NCBI GenBank assembly: GCA_050173345.1 | Contig: JBFXKW010000008.1 | Location: 66,650-130,649, forward strand | Length of the DNA: 64,000 nt | Direction of reading: 5' to 3' | From: SHWC01 sp050173345 | GTDB taxonomy: Bacteria; Pseudomonadota; Alphaproteobacteria; UBA828 | Shown here: one piece after another, positions 1 through 8,801 of the stretch | Layout of the letters: each line of letters starts with the position of its first letter | Numbering within the stretch: the first letter of the stretch is position 1 | Notes under the pieces: model-generated | Databases searched by the model: none | What the model saw: only the letters and a program-made list of their open reading frames with translations | What the model was told of the DNA's origin: nothing | Position numbers and translations under genes: made by a program

Positions 1-1000
1 GCGTTCTCCTTCTCCGCGACCAGCACGCTCGCGTCATAGGGCGAGAGGCCGTAATCGCGCACGAAGCGCTCCTTGCGCGCGTCCGGCAGCTCGGGCAGCG
101 AGGCCCTGAGGCGATCGACCCAGGCGGCATCGAGCCTGAGCGGCAGGAGGTCGGGGTCGGGGAAGTAGCGATAGTCGTGCGCCTCTTCCTTCGAGCGCAT
201 CGAGCGCGTCTCGCCCTTCGCCGAATCGAACAGCCGCGTCTCCTGGTCGACCGTGCCACCGGCCTCGATGATGGCGACCTGGCGCGCCGCCTCGTACTCG
301 ATCGCGCGCATCACGAAGCGCACGGAATTGACGTTCTTGATCTCGCAGCGCGTGCCGAACGTCTCGCCTGGCCGGCGCACCGAGACGTTCACGTCGCAGC
401 GCATCGAGCCCTCTTCCATGTTGCCGTCGCAAGTGTCGATGTAGCGCAAGAGCGAGCGCAGCTTGCGCACATAGGCGCCGGCCTCCTCGGGCGAGCGTAG
501 GTCGGGCTCGGAGACGATCTCCATCAGCGCCACGCCGGCGCGGTTGAGGTCGATCAGCGTGGCGTCGGGCCTGATGTCGTGCACGCTCTTGCCCGCGTCC
601 ATCTCGAGGTGGAGCCGCGTGATGCCGACCGGCTTGGCGGTGCCGTCGGGCAGGTCGATCAGCACCTCGCCCTTGCCGACGATGGGGCGCGAATACTGCG
701 AGATCTGATAGCCGGCCGGCAGGTCCGGATAGAAGTAGTTCTTGCGGTCGAACACCGAGACCAGGTTGATCTCGGCGTTGAGCGCGAGCCCGGTCTTGAC
801 CGCTTGTTCCACGCAGAATCCGTTGATCACCGGCAGCATGCCGGGCATCGCGGCGTCGACGAACGAGACCTGCGTGTTGGGCTCGGCGCCGAACGCGGTC
901 GAGGCGCCCGAGAACAGCTTGGCCTTCGAGATCGCCTGCGCATGCACCTCGAGCCCGATCACCATCTCGAACGGCCCGGTGCGGCCCTGCACCACGGCGC

Positions 1001-1004
<4 letters not shown>
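1..1004 (-). CDS. gatB: Aspartyl/glutamyl-tRNA(Asn/Gln) amidotransferase subunit B (partial)
   Basis: Subunit B of the GatCAB complex, which converts Glu-tRNA(Gln) and Asp-tRNA(Asn) to correctly amidated tRNAs in the cytoplasm; GatB binds tRNA and activates the mischarged carboxylate with ATP. About 334 N-terminal residues are present and the C-terminal part, including the tail domain, lies beyond base 1. The opening carries the family block VIGLEVHAQ, followed by DLPAGYQISQYSRPI, RLHLEMDAGKS and RCDVNVSVR, all GatB hallmarks. The ATG at 1002-1004 overlaps the gatA TGA by four bases (ATGA), so the two are translationally coupled in a gatC-gatA-gatB operon. The gene is truncated only by the window edge. 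Confidence 0.96.
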
Positions 1005-2484
<1,480 letters not shown>

Positions 2485-2485
<1 letters not shown>

Positions 2486-2772
2486 TATTCGACCACCTTG
2501 GGCACCACGAAGAAGCCGGCCTCGGCCTCGGGCGCGTTGGCGAGGATGGCGTCGCGGATGCCGCCATCGGTCACCTCGTCCTGGCGCCGCGGCAGCTCCA
2601 TCGCGACCACGCTGGTCATGGCCTCGACGTCCTTGGTATCGACCTCGCCGAGCTGCTCGACCCAGGCGAGGATGCCGTTGATCTCCTGCGCCAGGCCGTC
2701 GCATTCCTCGGGCTTCACCTCGATGCGCGCCAGCCGCGCGATCTTCAGCACGGTCGCCCTGTCGATCGCCAT
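2485..2772 (-). CDS. gatC: Aspartyl/glutamyl-tRNA amidotransferase subunit C
   Basis: Small 95-residue subunit that wraps around GatA and stabilises the GatAB complex. It starts MAIDRATVLKIARLARIEV, the characteristic GatC opening helix, and ends with a proline-valine-rich tail (FFVVPKVVE) typical of the family. ATG at 2770-2772. It is the first gene of the gatCAB operon; the upstream region shared with divergent ruvX carries a dispersed palindromic repeat. Confidence 0.95.
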
Positions 2773-2816
2773 GATGCCGTTCCTTCTGCGCCGCGCCGAT
2801 GCCGCGGCCCGCTCCG

Positions 2817-2896
2817 TTCGTGATACCCCGCGAAGGCGGGGTATCCAGAACTTCGGCAGTGTCCCTGGATGCCCCGCCTGCGCGGGGCATGACGAA
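2817..2896. repeat. Dispersed double-hairpin repeat, copy A
   Basis: About 80 bases between the divergent gatC and ruvX. It holds two GC-rich hairpins (ATACCCCGC...GCGGGGTAT and ATGCCCCGC...GCGGGGCAT) joined by CCAG/CTGG arms and ending in ATGACGAA. The same architecture recurs at 10174-10268 and 34215-34308, making a three-member family in this window. It resembles short palindromic intergenic repeats seen in many alphaproteobacteria; no coding capacity. Confidence 0.8.
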
Positions 2897-2953
2897 GGGG
2901 AATCGTCGAACGCCTTGCCCCGCGGCGGGAAGGCCGCGAAGCTAACACCCGCC

Positions 2954-3436
2954 ATGCTGCTCCGCAACGTGCAGGAACTCGCCGCCGCGCTCGCCCTGGA
3001 GGCGCGGCTTCTCGGCCTCGACGTCGGGACCAAGACGATCGGCGTCGCGGTCTCGGACGAGCGCCGCGTGGTGGCGAGCGGGCGCGACACCATCCGCCGC
3101 ACCAAGCTCGCTAAGGACCTCGACGCCCTCGCCCGGCTGGTCGACGAGGACCGGGTCGGCGGCATCGTGATCGGCCTGCCGCTCAACATGGACGGCTCGG
3201 AGGGGCCGCGCTGCCAGTCGGTGCGCCAGTTCGCGGCCGACCTCGCCAAGCGCATCGACCTGCCGATCGCGTTCTGGGACGAGCGGCTCTCCACCATGGC
3301 GGTGACCCGCACCCTGCTGGACGCTGACCTCTCGCGCAAACGCCGCGCCGAGGTGGTCGACAAGCTCGCCGCCGTCTACATCCTCCAGGGCGCGCTGGAT
3401 GCGCTGGGGAAGGCGGCTATGCCGCCTCGGAGCTGA
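2954..3436 (+). CDS. ruvX: YqgF/RuvX family pre-16S rRNA nuclease / putative Holliday junction resolvase
   Basis: RNase H-fold nuclease of 160 residues; YqgF in E. coli matures the 5' end of 16S rRNA, and a resolvase role has been proposed. The diagnostic opening LGLDVGTKTIGVAVSD (around residues 20-35, first catalytic Asp) is present, followed by GGIVIGLPLNMDGSEGPR and FWDERLST, and a C-terminal conserved Asp in VVDKLAAVYIL. ATG at 2954. The 3' end overlaps the convergent HicB-like gene by 20 bases. Divergent from gatCAB. Confidence 0.93.
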   Translation: MLLRNVQELAAALALEARLLGLDVGTKTIGVAVSDERRVVASGRDTIRRTKLAKDLDALARLVDEDRVGGIVIGLPLNMDGSEGPRCQSVRQFAADLAKRIDLPIAFWDERLSTMAVTRTLLDADLSRKRRAEVVDKLAAVYILQGALDALGKAAMPPRS

Positions 3437-3851
3437 CCACGAGGCGCCGTCCGAGCGCCGCGAGCGCGCGCTCGACCTCGCCGATATGCGAGCGATGGTC
3501 GAGGTCGAGCAGGCGGCGCACCGCGTTCTCCTGCAAGCCGAGACGCCGCCCCAGCCCGGCATTCGATATCCGCGCCGCCCGCATCGCCTCATAGAGCGCC
3601 AGCTTGGCGCTGATCAGGGCAGGCAGATCGACGGTCTTTTGCCCCCGCTTCGGCTTCGGCGCCTTCGGGAGCGGTTCCCCCGCCTCGACATAGCCGCCGA
3701 GGGCGGCGACCAGGCAATCCTCGACGATCGCCCGTGCCTCGGCCTCAGCCGTGCCCTTCGGAACCCAGGTATGCGCGCCCGCCACGCCGGGGAAGGAGAC
3801 GGCGAGGTCACCCTTCTCGCGCGCCGCGACATAGGGAAACACGAAGAGCAT
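3417..3851 (-). CDS. HicB-like antitoxin (orphan)
   Basis: The 144-residue protein has the two-part HicB layout: an N-terminal partial RNase H-like domain (LAVSFPGV...A..EA.A...EDCLVAAL) and a C-terminal helix-turn-helix (about residues 90-135, AALISNAGLGRRLGL-like region). HicB proteins neutralise the HicA mRNA interferase and bind their own promoter. The ATG at 3849-3851 is preferred over an in-frame GTG 15 bases upstream because AAAGG lies seven bases before it. No HicA-like frame is seen next to it: upstream there is only about 57 bases before the aminotransferase stop. It may be a solitary regulator or a relic of a toxin-antitoxin pair. The tail overlaps ruvX by 20 bases. Confidence 0.75.
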   Translation of the reverse strand: MLFVFPYVAAREKGDLAVSFPGVAGAHTWVPKGTAEAEARAIVEDCLVAALGGYVEAGEPLPKAPKPKRGQKTVDLPALISAKLALYEAMRAARISNAGLGRRLGLQENAVRRLLDLDHRSHIGEVERALAALGRRLVVSSEAA

Positions 3852-3908
3852 TGCCGTACCTTTCACCGAAGATCGTCGAGTTCAAGAGGCCCGTCCGAGC
3901 CACATACT

Positions 3909-5090
3909 TCAACCGACGCCGGCATCATAGGGTTGCATGGCATCGAGCCTTCTCGGCAGCGCAGCGGCGAGGCGGGCGTAGTCCTCGTCCGCGTTGTAGA
4001 CGAAGGCGGTGATGCGGATGAAGAGGATGCCGTCCGCCGCCTTGATCTGGGTTTCCAGGCGGTCCTGCTCCAGGAGCGCGGCGCGCAGCTTCTCGGCGAG
4101 CGCGTTGCTGGCCGGCGGCGCGCCGGGCACCTTCAGGGTCGCCATGAAGGCGCGGGCCTGCTTCGGCGTCAGCGCGGCGACGCCCCAGCCGTTCTCCAGC
4201 ATGCCGACCGCACGTTCCAGCAGGCCGCTGCAATGGTCGCGCAGCGCCGCCTCGCCGAGGCCGCGGCGCCAGTCGAGCGCGTCCTTGACGGCGAGCCAGG
4301 GCGTCGGGTCGCGGGTGCCCTGCCAGCCGAACTCGGCCGCGAAGCCCTGGTCGAGGAAATGAGAGACGACGAGCGGATGCACGTCCCGTTGACGATCACG
4401 CCTGACCCAGAGGAACGCCGCGCCCTTGGGCGCGCACAGCCATTTGTGGCAGTTGCCCGAATAGTAATCGGCGCCCAGCGCGTCGAGATCGAGGGGTACA
4501 TGGCCCGGCCCGTGCGCGCCGTCGATCAGGAGGCGCACATTGCGCTCCCGACAGAGCGCCGCGATGCGCTCGATCGGGAAGATCAGCGAACTGTCGGACG
4601 CGATGTGATCGACCACGACGAGGCGGGTGCGCGGGCCGATGCTTGCCTCCAGCCCCGCCACGATGTCGTCCGCGTTTGCGCCGCCGAATGGCAGCGCCAG
4701 CTCGACATGGCGCGCGCCGGCACGCCGGCAGACGAAGCGGGTCGCGTTCCTGACCGCGTTATAGCCATGGCTGGTCGAGACCACCTCGTCGCCCGGCTCG
4801 AGCGGGAAGGAACGCAGCACCGCGTTGCAGCCGCCGGTCGCGTTCTCGACGAAGCCGATGTCCGCAGGGCTCGCGCCGACATGGGCGGCGAGCGCCTCGC
4901 GCGCTTGGCTCAGCGCCTTCGGCAGCACGGCCCGCATGAAATGGGGCGGGTTGCGTTCGAGCCGCGCGCGCCACTCGCTCTGCTTCTCCAGCACCGCGCG
5001 CGGCGTTGCGCCGAACGAGCCGTGGTTGAGGAGAACGAGCCCGTCCTCGAAGCCGAAATCGCCGCGACGCGACGCGCCGAACCCGGTCAT
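3909..5090 (-). CDS. PLP-dependent aminotransferase class V (isopenicillin-N epimerase-like)
   Basis: Fold-type I PLP enzyme of 393 residues. The PLP-binding set is visible: ENATGGCNAVL near residue 82, Asp190 and His193 in LLIDGAHGPGH, and the Schiff-base lysine Lys216 in GNCHKWL. The N-terminal LNHGSFGATP motif and the HKWLCAPKG block are typical of the isopenicillin-N-epimerase-like and cysteine-desulfurase-like branch; the true substrate cannot be read from sequence. Its ATG (5088-5090) overlaps the stop of the upstream EamA transporter in an ATGA arrangement, so enzyme and transporter are coupled, which suggests they act on the same amino-acid-like compound (inference). Confidence 0.88.
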   Translation of the reverse strand: MTGFGASRRGDFGFEDGLVLLNHGSFGATPRAVLEKQSEWRARLERNPPHFMRAVLPKALSQAREALAAHVGASPADIGFVENATGGCNAVLRSFPLEPGDEVVSTSHGYNAVRNATRFVCRRAGARHVELALPFGGANADDIVAGLEASIGPRTRLVVVDHIASDSSLIFPIERIAALCRERNVRLLIDGAHGPGHVPLDLDALGADYYSGNCHKWLCAPKGAAFLWVRRDRQRDVHPLVVSHFLDQGFAAEFGWQGTRDPTPWLAVKDALDWRRGLGEAALRDHCSGLLERAVGMLENGWGVAALTPKQARAFMATLKVPGAPPASNALAEKLRAALLEQDRLETQIKAADGILFIRITAFVYNADEDYARLAAALPRRLDAMQPYDAGVG

Positions 5091-6055
5091 GCCTTGCCTC
5101 CCGCATGGCCGGGCGCGAGGCCGATATGGCCGCGCTGGATCACCACGCTCGCCAGCATGACGATGGCGACGCCGGGCAGGGTCAGCAGCGGCGGCAGGCC
5201 GCGGCCGAGCGCCCAGTCCAGCGCGATCACGAAGACCGGGATGAAATAGGAATAGACCTGCACCCGCGTCGCGCCGATCTTCAAGGTCGCGCCCTGGATC
5301 ATGAAGAAGGTGATCACGGTCGGCCCGACCGCGAGCCACACGATGCCGCCCCAGACGCCCGGTGCCACCCCGCCATAATCGGTGCGGCCCAGCTCGATAT
5401 TGGCGGCGAGCAGGAACCAGAAGCCGGAGAGCGCCATGATCCAGAAGCTCATGCGCATGACCGGCTCGCCCCGGTGGAAATAGCGCACCAGTGTGGCGTA
5501 AAGCCCCATCGCGACGCAGCCGGCGAGGAACAGCACGTCGCCATAGTGCAGTTCGAGCGCGAGCAGCCGCTCCGGCGAGCCGCGGAAGATCACCCAGGCT
5601 GAGCCGAGCATGCCGAGCAGCAGCGCGCCGAGCCGGTGCCAGCCGAGCCGCTCGTGCAGGAGGATCGCCGAGAAGATCGCGGTGAAGCCCGGGATCGTGG
5701 TCGAGATCACCGCGGTGTTCAGGCTGTCGGTGGTGCGCAGGCCCTCGTACATGGTCCAGAAGAAGACGTCCATCGCGGCCGCGATCGCGCCGTAGCGCGC
5801 GAGGCCCGAGAGGCCGGGCCAGGGCAGCCCGACCCGCGCGATCACGAACGGCGCGAAGATCAGGCTCGCCATGACGAAGCGGAGCGATTGCAGCACGGCC
5901 GGCTCGACCGCGTCCGTGATCATGTCGCCGACCGGGAAGGTGGTGGCGATCAGCACCATCGCGGCGAACGCGGTCATGTGCGCGGCGCCCGCGGCCTGCT
6001 GGCCGCGCTCGCCGACGTTCAGGGAAGCGCGGCCGCGCGCTGGCGTTCGGAGCAT
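5087..6055 (-). CDS. EamA/DMT superfamily transporter (first copy)
   Basis: Integral inner-membrane protein of about 322 residues with ten predicted hydrophobic segments and the two-fold EamA repeat. Recognisable family stretches include LRFVMASLIFAPFV, TTIPGFTAIFSAILL.ERL and a second EamA half ending in IVMLASVVIQRG. The reading frame stays open to 6244; I start at the ATG at 6053-6055, which gives normal family length, though a later in-frame ATG (preceding TAFAAMVLIATTF) is possible. Family members export metabolites or amino acids. It is coupled by four bases to the aminotransferase and is a paralogue of the gene at 6692-7630. Confidence 0.88.
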   Translation of the reverse strand: MLRTPARGRASLNVGERGQQAAGAAHMTAFAAMVLIATTFPVGDMITDAVEPAVLQSLRFVMASLIFAPFVIARVGLPWPGLSGLARYGAIAAAMDVFFWTMYEGLRTTDSLNTAVISTTIPGFTAIFSAILLHERLGWHRLGALLLGMLGSAWVIFRGSPERLLALELHYGDVLFLAGCVAMGLYATLVRYFHRGEPVMRMSFWIMALSGFWFLLAANIELGRTDYGGVAPGVWGGIVWLAVGPTVITFFMIQGATLKIGATRVQVYSYFIPVFVIALDWALGRGLPPLLTLPGVAIVMLASVVIQRGHIGLAPGHAGGKA

Positions 6056-6258
6056 GAACCTGGGGGATCCGGTTCGGGCATGGGCGGCGAGCTTGCCCCA
6101 AGCGGGGCGCGCTGCAAAGGCCGCGCTGAAACGCCGCGCCCTGCCGGGACACAGCAAAGCTACGGCCGCGAGGCTTGCCAAGCCGGCCCGCCGTGCAAAT
6201 CTCATGCGGATGACGCGCCGCCCCGGCGCGCCTGCCGGAAGCAAGGGAGGAACGGGCG

Positions 6259-6534
6259 ATGACGAAGCGATGGGGGCTGGCGGCTATCGCGCTCGCGGTC
6301 GCCGTGGCGGGCGCCGCCCCGGCGTTCGCGAGCGACGACCGGGTGCCGACGGCCGAGGAGCGCGCGCTCATCGAGGCCGCGCTGCGCGGCGCCGGCTATA
6401 CGAGCTGGGAAGAGATCGACATGGACGACGGCCAATGGGACGTCGACGATGCGCGCCGCGGCGACGGCCACGAATACGAGGTGCGCATCCACCCCGGCAC
6501 CTACGAGATCGTCTCCGAGCGGCGCGAGGACTGA
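6259..6534 (+). CDS. Small exported PepSY-like protein
   Basis: A 91-residue protein with a clear signal peptide (residues 1-25, ending AAPAFA) and a mature acidic domain of about 65 residues resembling PepSY: an initial helix EERALIEAALRGAGY followed by beta strands with DDGQWDVDDAR and YEVRIHPGTYEIV. PepSY domains are usually periplasmic and have been proposed to inhibit proteases or sense envelope conditions. A strong ribosome binding site (GGAGG, eight bases ahead) supports the ATG at 6259. It stands alone between a divergent transporter and a convergent one and is followed two bases later by a hairpin. Confidence 0.8.
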   Translation: MTKRWGLAAIALAVAVAGAAPAFASDDRVPTAEERALIEAALRGAGYTSWEEIDMDDGQWDVDDARRGDGHEYEVRIHPGTYEIVSERRED

Positions 6535-6536
6535 CA

Positions 6537-6571
6537 CCAAGCCTCGATGAGTTCAACTCATCGAGGCTTGG
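6537..6571 (+). terminator. Perfect 15-bp hairpin after the PepSY gene
   Basis: CCAAGCCTCGATGAG and its exact complement enclose a five-base loop, starting two bases after the stop codon. There is no T-run behind it, so it is called a terminator-like hairpin from position and stem strength only. It is the first of four successive hairpins in this convergent gap. Confidence 0.6.
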
Positions 6572-6645
6572 ATGGCGCGACTGCGCCGCGCCGCCTATGC
6601 GGCGAAAGCCAAGCGTGCGAACGCACGCGCCCGGCGACTGAGGGC

Positions 6646-6675
6646 GTCCCGATGATCGGCTTCGATCATCGGGAC
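6646..6675 (-). terminator. Perfect 13-bp hairpin after the second EamA gene
   Basis: GTCCCGATGATCG pairs with its exact complement around a four-base GCTT loop. It lies 16 bases beyond the stop of the minus-strand EamA gene and again lacks a T-run. Two smaller palindromes (6589-6604 and 6613-6628) lie between it and the hairpin at 6537. Confidence 0.55.
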
Positions 6676-6691
6676 TCTGATATGAACAAAC

Positions 6692-7630
6692 CTAACCTGC
6701 TTGCAGCGTGGCGGCCGGCGTTGCCGCGCCGCGCTGGATCACATAGCTCGCTGCGATCACGATGACCACGCCGGGCAGCGTCATGGCGGGCGGGAAGCCG
6801 TAGCCGAGCGCCGCCTCGAGCAGCACGACCAGAGCCGGGCTGATATAGTAGTAGGCGACCACGCGGGTCGGCCCGATGCGCAAGGTCGCGTATTGGTAGG
6901 CGAAGAAGGTCACCACCGTCGGCAGCAAGGCGAGGTAGACGAGGCCGCCCCAGGTCGAGAGCGAGATGCCGCCCCAATCGGTCTCCGCCAGGTGGACGTT
7001 CGAGGCGATCAGCAGCCAGAACAGGCTGGTCGCCAGCACCCAGAAGGTCATCACCGGGGCCGGCTCGCCGCGATGCAGCTTGCGGGCGAGCGGCGTGTAG
7101 AACGCCATGGCGACGCAGCCGGCGAGGAAGATGCCGTCGCCCACGCTGATCTCGAGCGCCGCCACGCGCGCGGGATCGCCGCGGAAGATCACCCAGAGCG
7201 CGCCGAACAGCCCGATCAGGAGCGCACCGATCTTGGGCCAGCCGAGCCGCTCGCCGACCAGGATCGCCGCGGCGATGGCGGCGAGGCCGGGCACCACGGT
7301 CAGAATCGCGCTGGTGTTGAGCGCGGTCGTGGTGCGCAGGCCCTCGAACAGGCACCAGAAGAAGCCGACCAGCGGCGCGCTGACGACGGCATAGCGTGCG
7401 AGCCCGCCGAGGCCCGGCCAGCTTATCGGGTATTTGAACGCAACGATCACCCCCATGGCCACGGCCGCCATCGCGAAGCGCAGCAGGTTGAGCACGCCGG
7501 GGTCGAGCCGATCGGTGATCGCCGCGCTCGCGACGAACGAGCCCGCCACCGTGAGCGAGGCGAACAGCATCAGCGCGTGGACGTAGATGAGGCCGGCGAA
7601 CGCGGCGGGCTTCCTGGCGGCTTGGCTCAT
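6692..7630 (-). CDS. EamA/DMT superfamily transporter (second copy)
   Basis: Inner-membrane transporter of 312 residues with about ten hydrophobic helices, clearly paralogous to the 5087-6055 gene: both share LRFAMA/LRFVMA, the FEGLRTTTALNT/YEGLRTTDSLNT block, ALWVIFRGDP/SAWVIFRGSP and the C-terminal MTLPGVVIVIAASYVIQRG. The ATG at 7628-7630 is chosen because it gives the standard family length; the frame stays open to 7759 with low-complexity sequence. Substrate unknown. It is divergent from pyrB and convergent with the PepSY gene. Confidence 0.88.
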   Translation of the reverse strand: MSQAARKPAAFAGLIYVHALMLFASLTVAGSFVASAAITDRLDPGVLNLLRFAMAAVAMGVIVAFKYPISWPGLGGLARYAVVSAPLVGFFWCLFEGLRTTTALNTSAILTVVPGLAAIAAAILVGERLGWPKIGALLIGLFGALWVIFRGDPARVAALEISVGDGIFLAGCVAMAFYTPLARKLHRGEPAPVMTFWVLATSLFWLLIASNVHLAETDWGGISLSTWGGLVYLALLPTVVTFFAYQYATLRIGPTRVVAYYYISPALVVLLEAALGYGFPPAMTLPGVVIVIAASYVIQRGAATPAATLQAG

Positions 7631-7792
7631 CGGGGCGGGCGGTCGGCCTCGGCTCGGAAAGGGCCCCATCCTTGCGCCCATCGCCGGGCAAGCGCAAACC
7701 GCCATGGCGTCGCAGCCTGCCGAGTCGCGCTCCCCTCGCCCGCCGCATGGCCCGGCCAAGCCCGCACGGCGGCTCGCGCTTTATCCGTGCGC

Positions 7793-7821
7793 TTGCCGGC
7801 CGGAGGCGCCGCTGCCATAAC
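7793..7821 (+). promoter_or_regulatory. Probable pyrB promoter
   Basis: TTGCCG (7793-7798) and CATAAC (7816-7821) are separated by exactly 17 bases. Transcription would begin around 7828, one or two bases before the pyrB ATG at 7830, implying a leaderless or nearly leaderless mRNA; no Shine-Dalgarno sequence precedes that ATG. Confidence 0.5.
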
Positions 7822-7829
7822 GGCGGCCG

Positions 7830-8789
7830 ATGCACGCCGTCTCCCAGCCCTTCGCGCACCAGCATCTGCTCGGCATCGAGCCGTTGAGCGCGGCCGAGAT
7901 CACCCGCCTGCTCGACCTCGCCGACGACTATGTCGCGCTCAACCGCCACGCCCAGAAAAAGGCGGACGTGCTCAAGGGCCGCAGCCTGATCCTGCTCTTC
8001 TTCGAGACCTCGACGCGCACCCGCACCTCCTTCGAGCTGGCCGGGAAAAGGCTCGGCGCCGACGTGATCAACATCTCGGTCGCGATGAGCGCGATCAAGA
8101 AGGGCGAGACCCTGATCGACACCGCGCTGACGCTGAACGCCATGCACCCGGACGTGCTGGTCGTGCGCCATCCGGATTCAGGCGCGGTCAACCTGCTCTC
8201 GCACCACGTCAACTGCGCGGTGATCAACGCCGGCGACGGCAGCCACGAGCACCCGACCCAGGCGCTGGTCGACGCGCTCACCGTGCGCCGCCGCAAGGGC
8301 GGGATCGCCGGGCTCACGGTCGCGATCTGCGGCGACATCCTGCACAGCCGGGTGGCGCGCTCGAACATGCTGCTGCTCACCAAACTAGGTGCCAAAGTGC
8401 GCGTCATAGCGCCGCCGACCCTGCTGCCGACCGCGATCGAGAGCTATGGCGTCGAGGTCTTCCACGACATGAAGAAGGGCCTCACCGGAGTCGACATCAT
8501 CATGATGCTGCGCCTCCAGCAGGAGCGCATGGCCGGCACCTTCGTGCCCTCGCAGCGCGAATACTTCTACTTCTACGGGCTCGACGAGGAGAAGCTCGAG
8601 GCCGCCAAGCCGGATGCGCTGATCATGCACCCCGGCCCGATGAACCGCGGCGTCGAGATCGATTCGGTGGTCGCCGACGACATCAAGCGCAGCGTCATCC
8701 TCGACCAGGTCGAGCTCGGCGTCGCGGTGCGCCAGGCCTGCATCGACACGCTGGCGCGCAACCTGCCCGCGCTCGACCACAACCGCTGA
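7830..8789 (+). CDS. pyrB: Aspartate carbamoyltransferase catalytic subunit
   Basis: Second step of de novo pyrimidine synthesis, condensing carbamoyl phosphate and aspartate in the cytoplasm. The 319-residue protein has the carbamoyl-phosphate motif FFETSTRTRTSFE at 57-69, NAGDGSHEHPTQ at 133-144 and the C-terminal HPGPMNRGVEI at 267-277. The common form of the first motif has Pro instead of Thr after FFE; Thr occurs in other alphaproteobacterial enzymes as far as I recall. Followed by pyrC after a 12-base gap. No pyrI regulatory subunit gene is present. Confidence 0.97.
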   Translation: MHAVSQPFAHQHLLGIEPLSAAEITRLLDLADDYVALNRHAQKKADVLKGRSLILLFFETSTRTRTSFELAGKRLGADVINISVAMSAIKKGETLIDTALTLNAMHPDVLVVRHPDSGAVNLLSHHVNCAVINAGDGSHEHPTQALVDALTVRRRKGGIAGLTVAICGDILHSRVARSNMLLLTKLGAKVRVIAPPTLLPTAIESYGVEVFHDMKKGLTGVDIIMMLRLQQERMAGTFVPSQREYFYFYGLDEEKLEAAKPDALIMHPGPMNRGVEIDSVVADDIKRSVILDQVELGVAVRQACIDTLARNLPALDHNR

Positions 8790-8801
8790 GCCGAGCGAGC
8801 C

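Noticed and set aside
3872..3928. A tiny minus-strand frame (18 codons) upstream of the HicB-like gene, considered as a hicA remnant
   Set aside because: It overlaps the end of the aminotransferase gene, is too short and has no HicA features.
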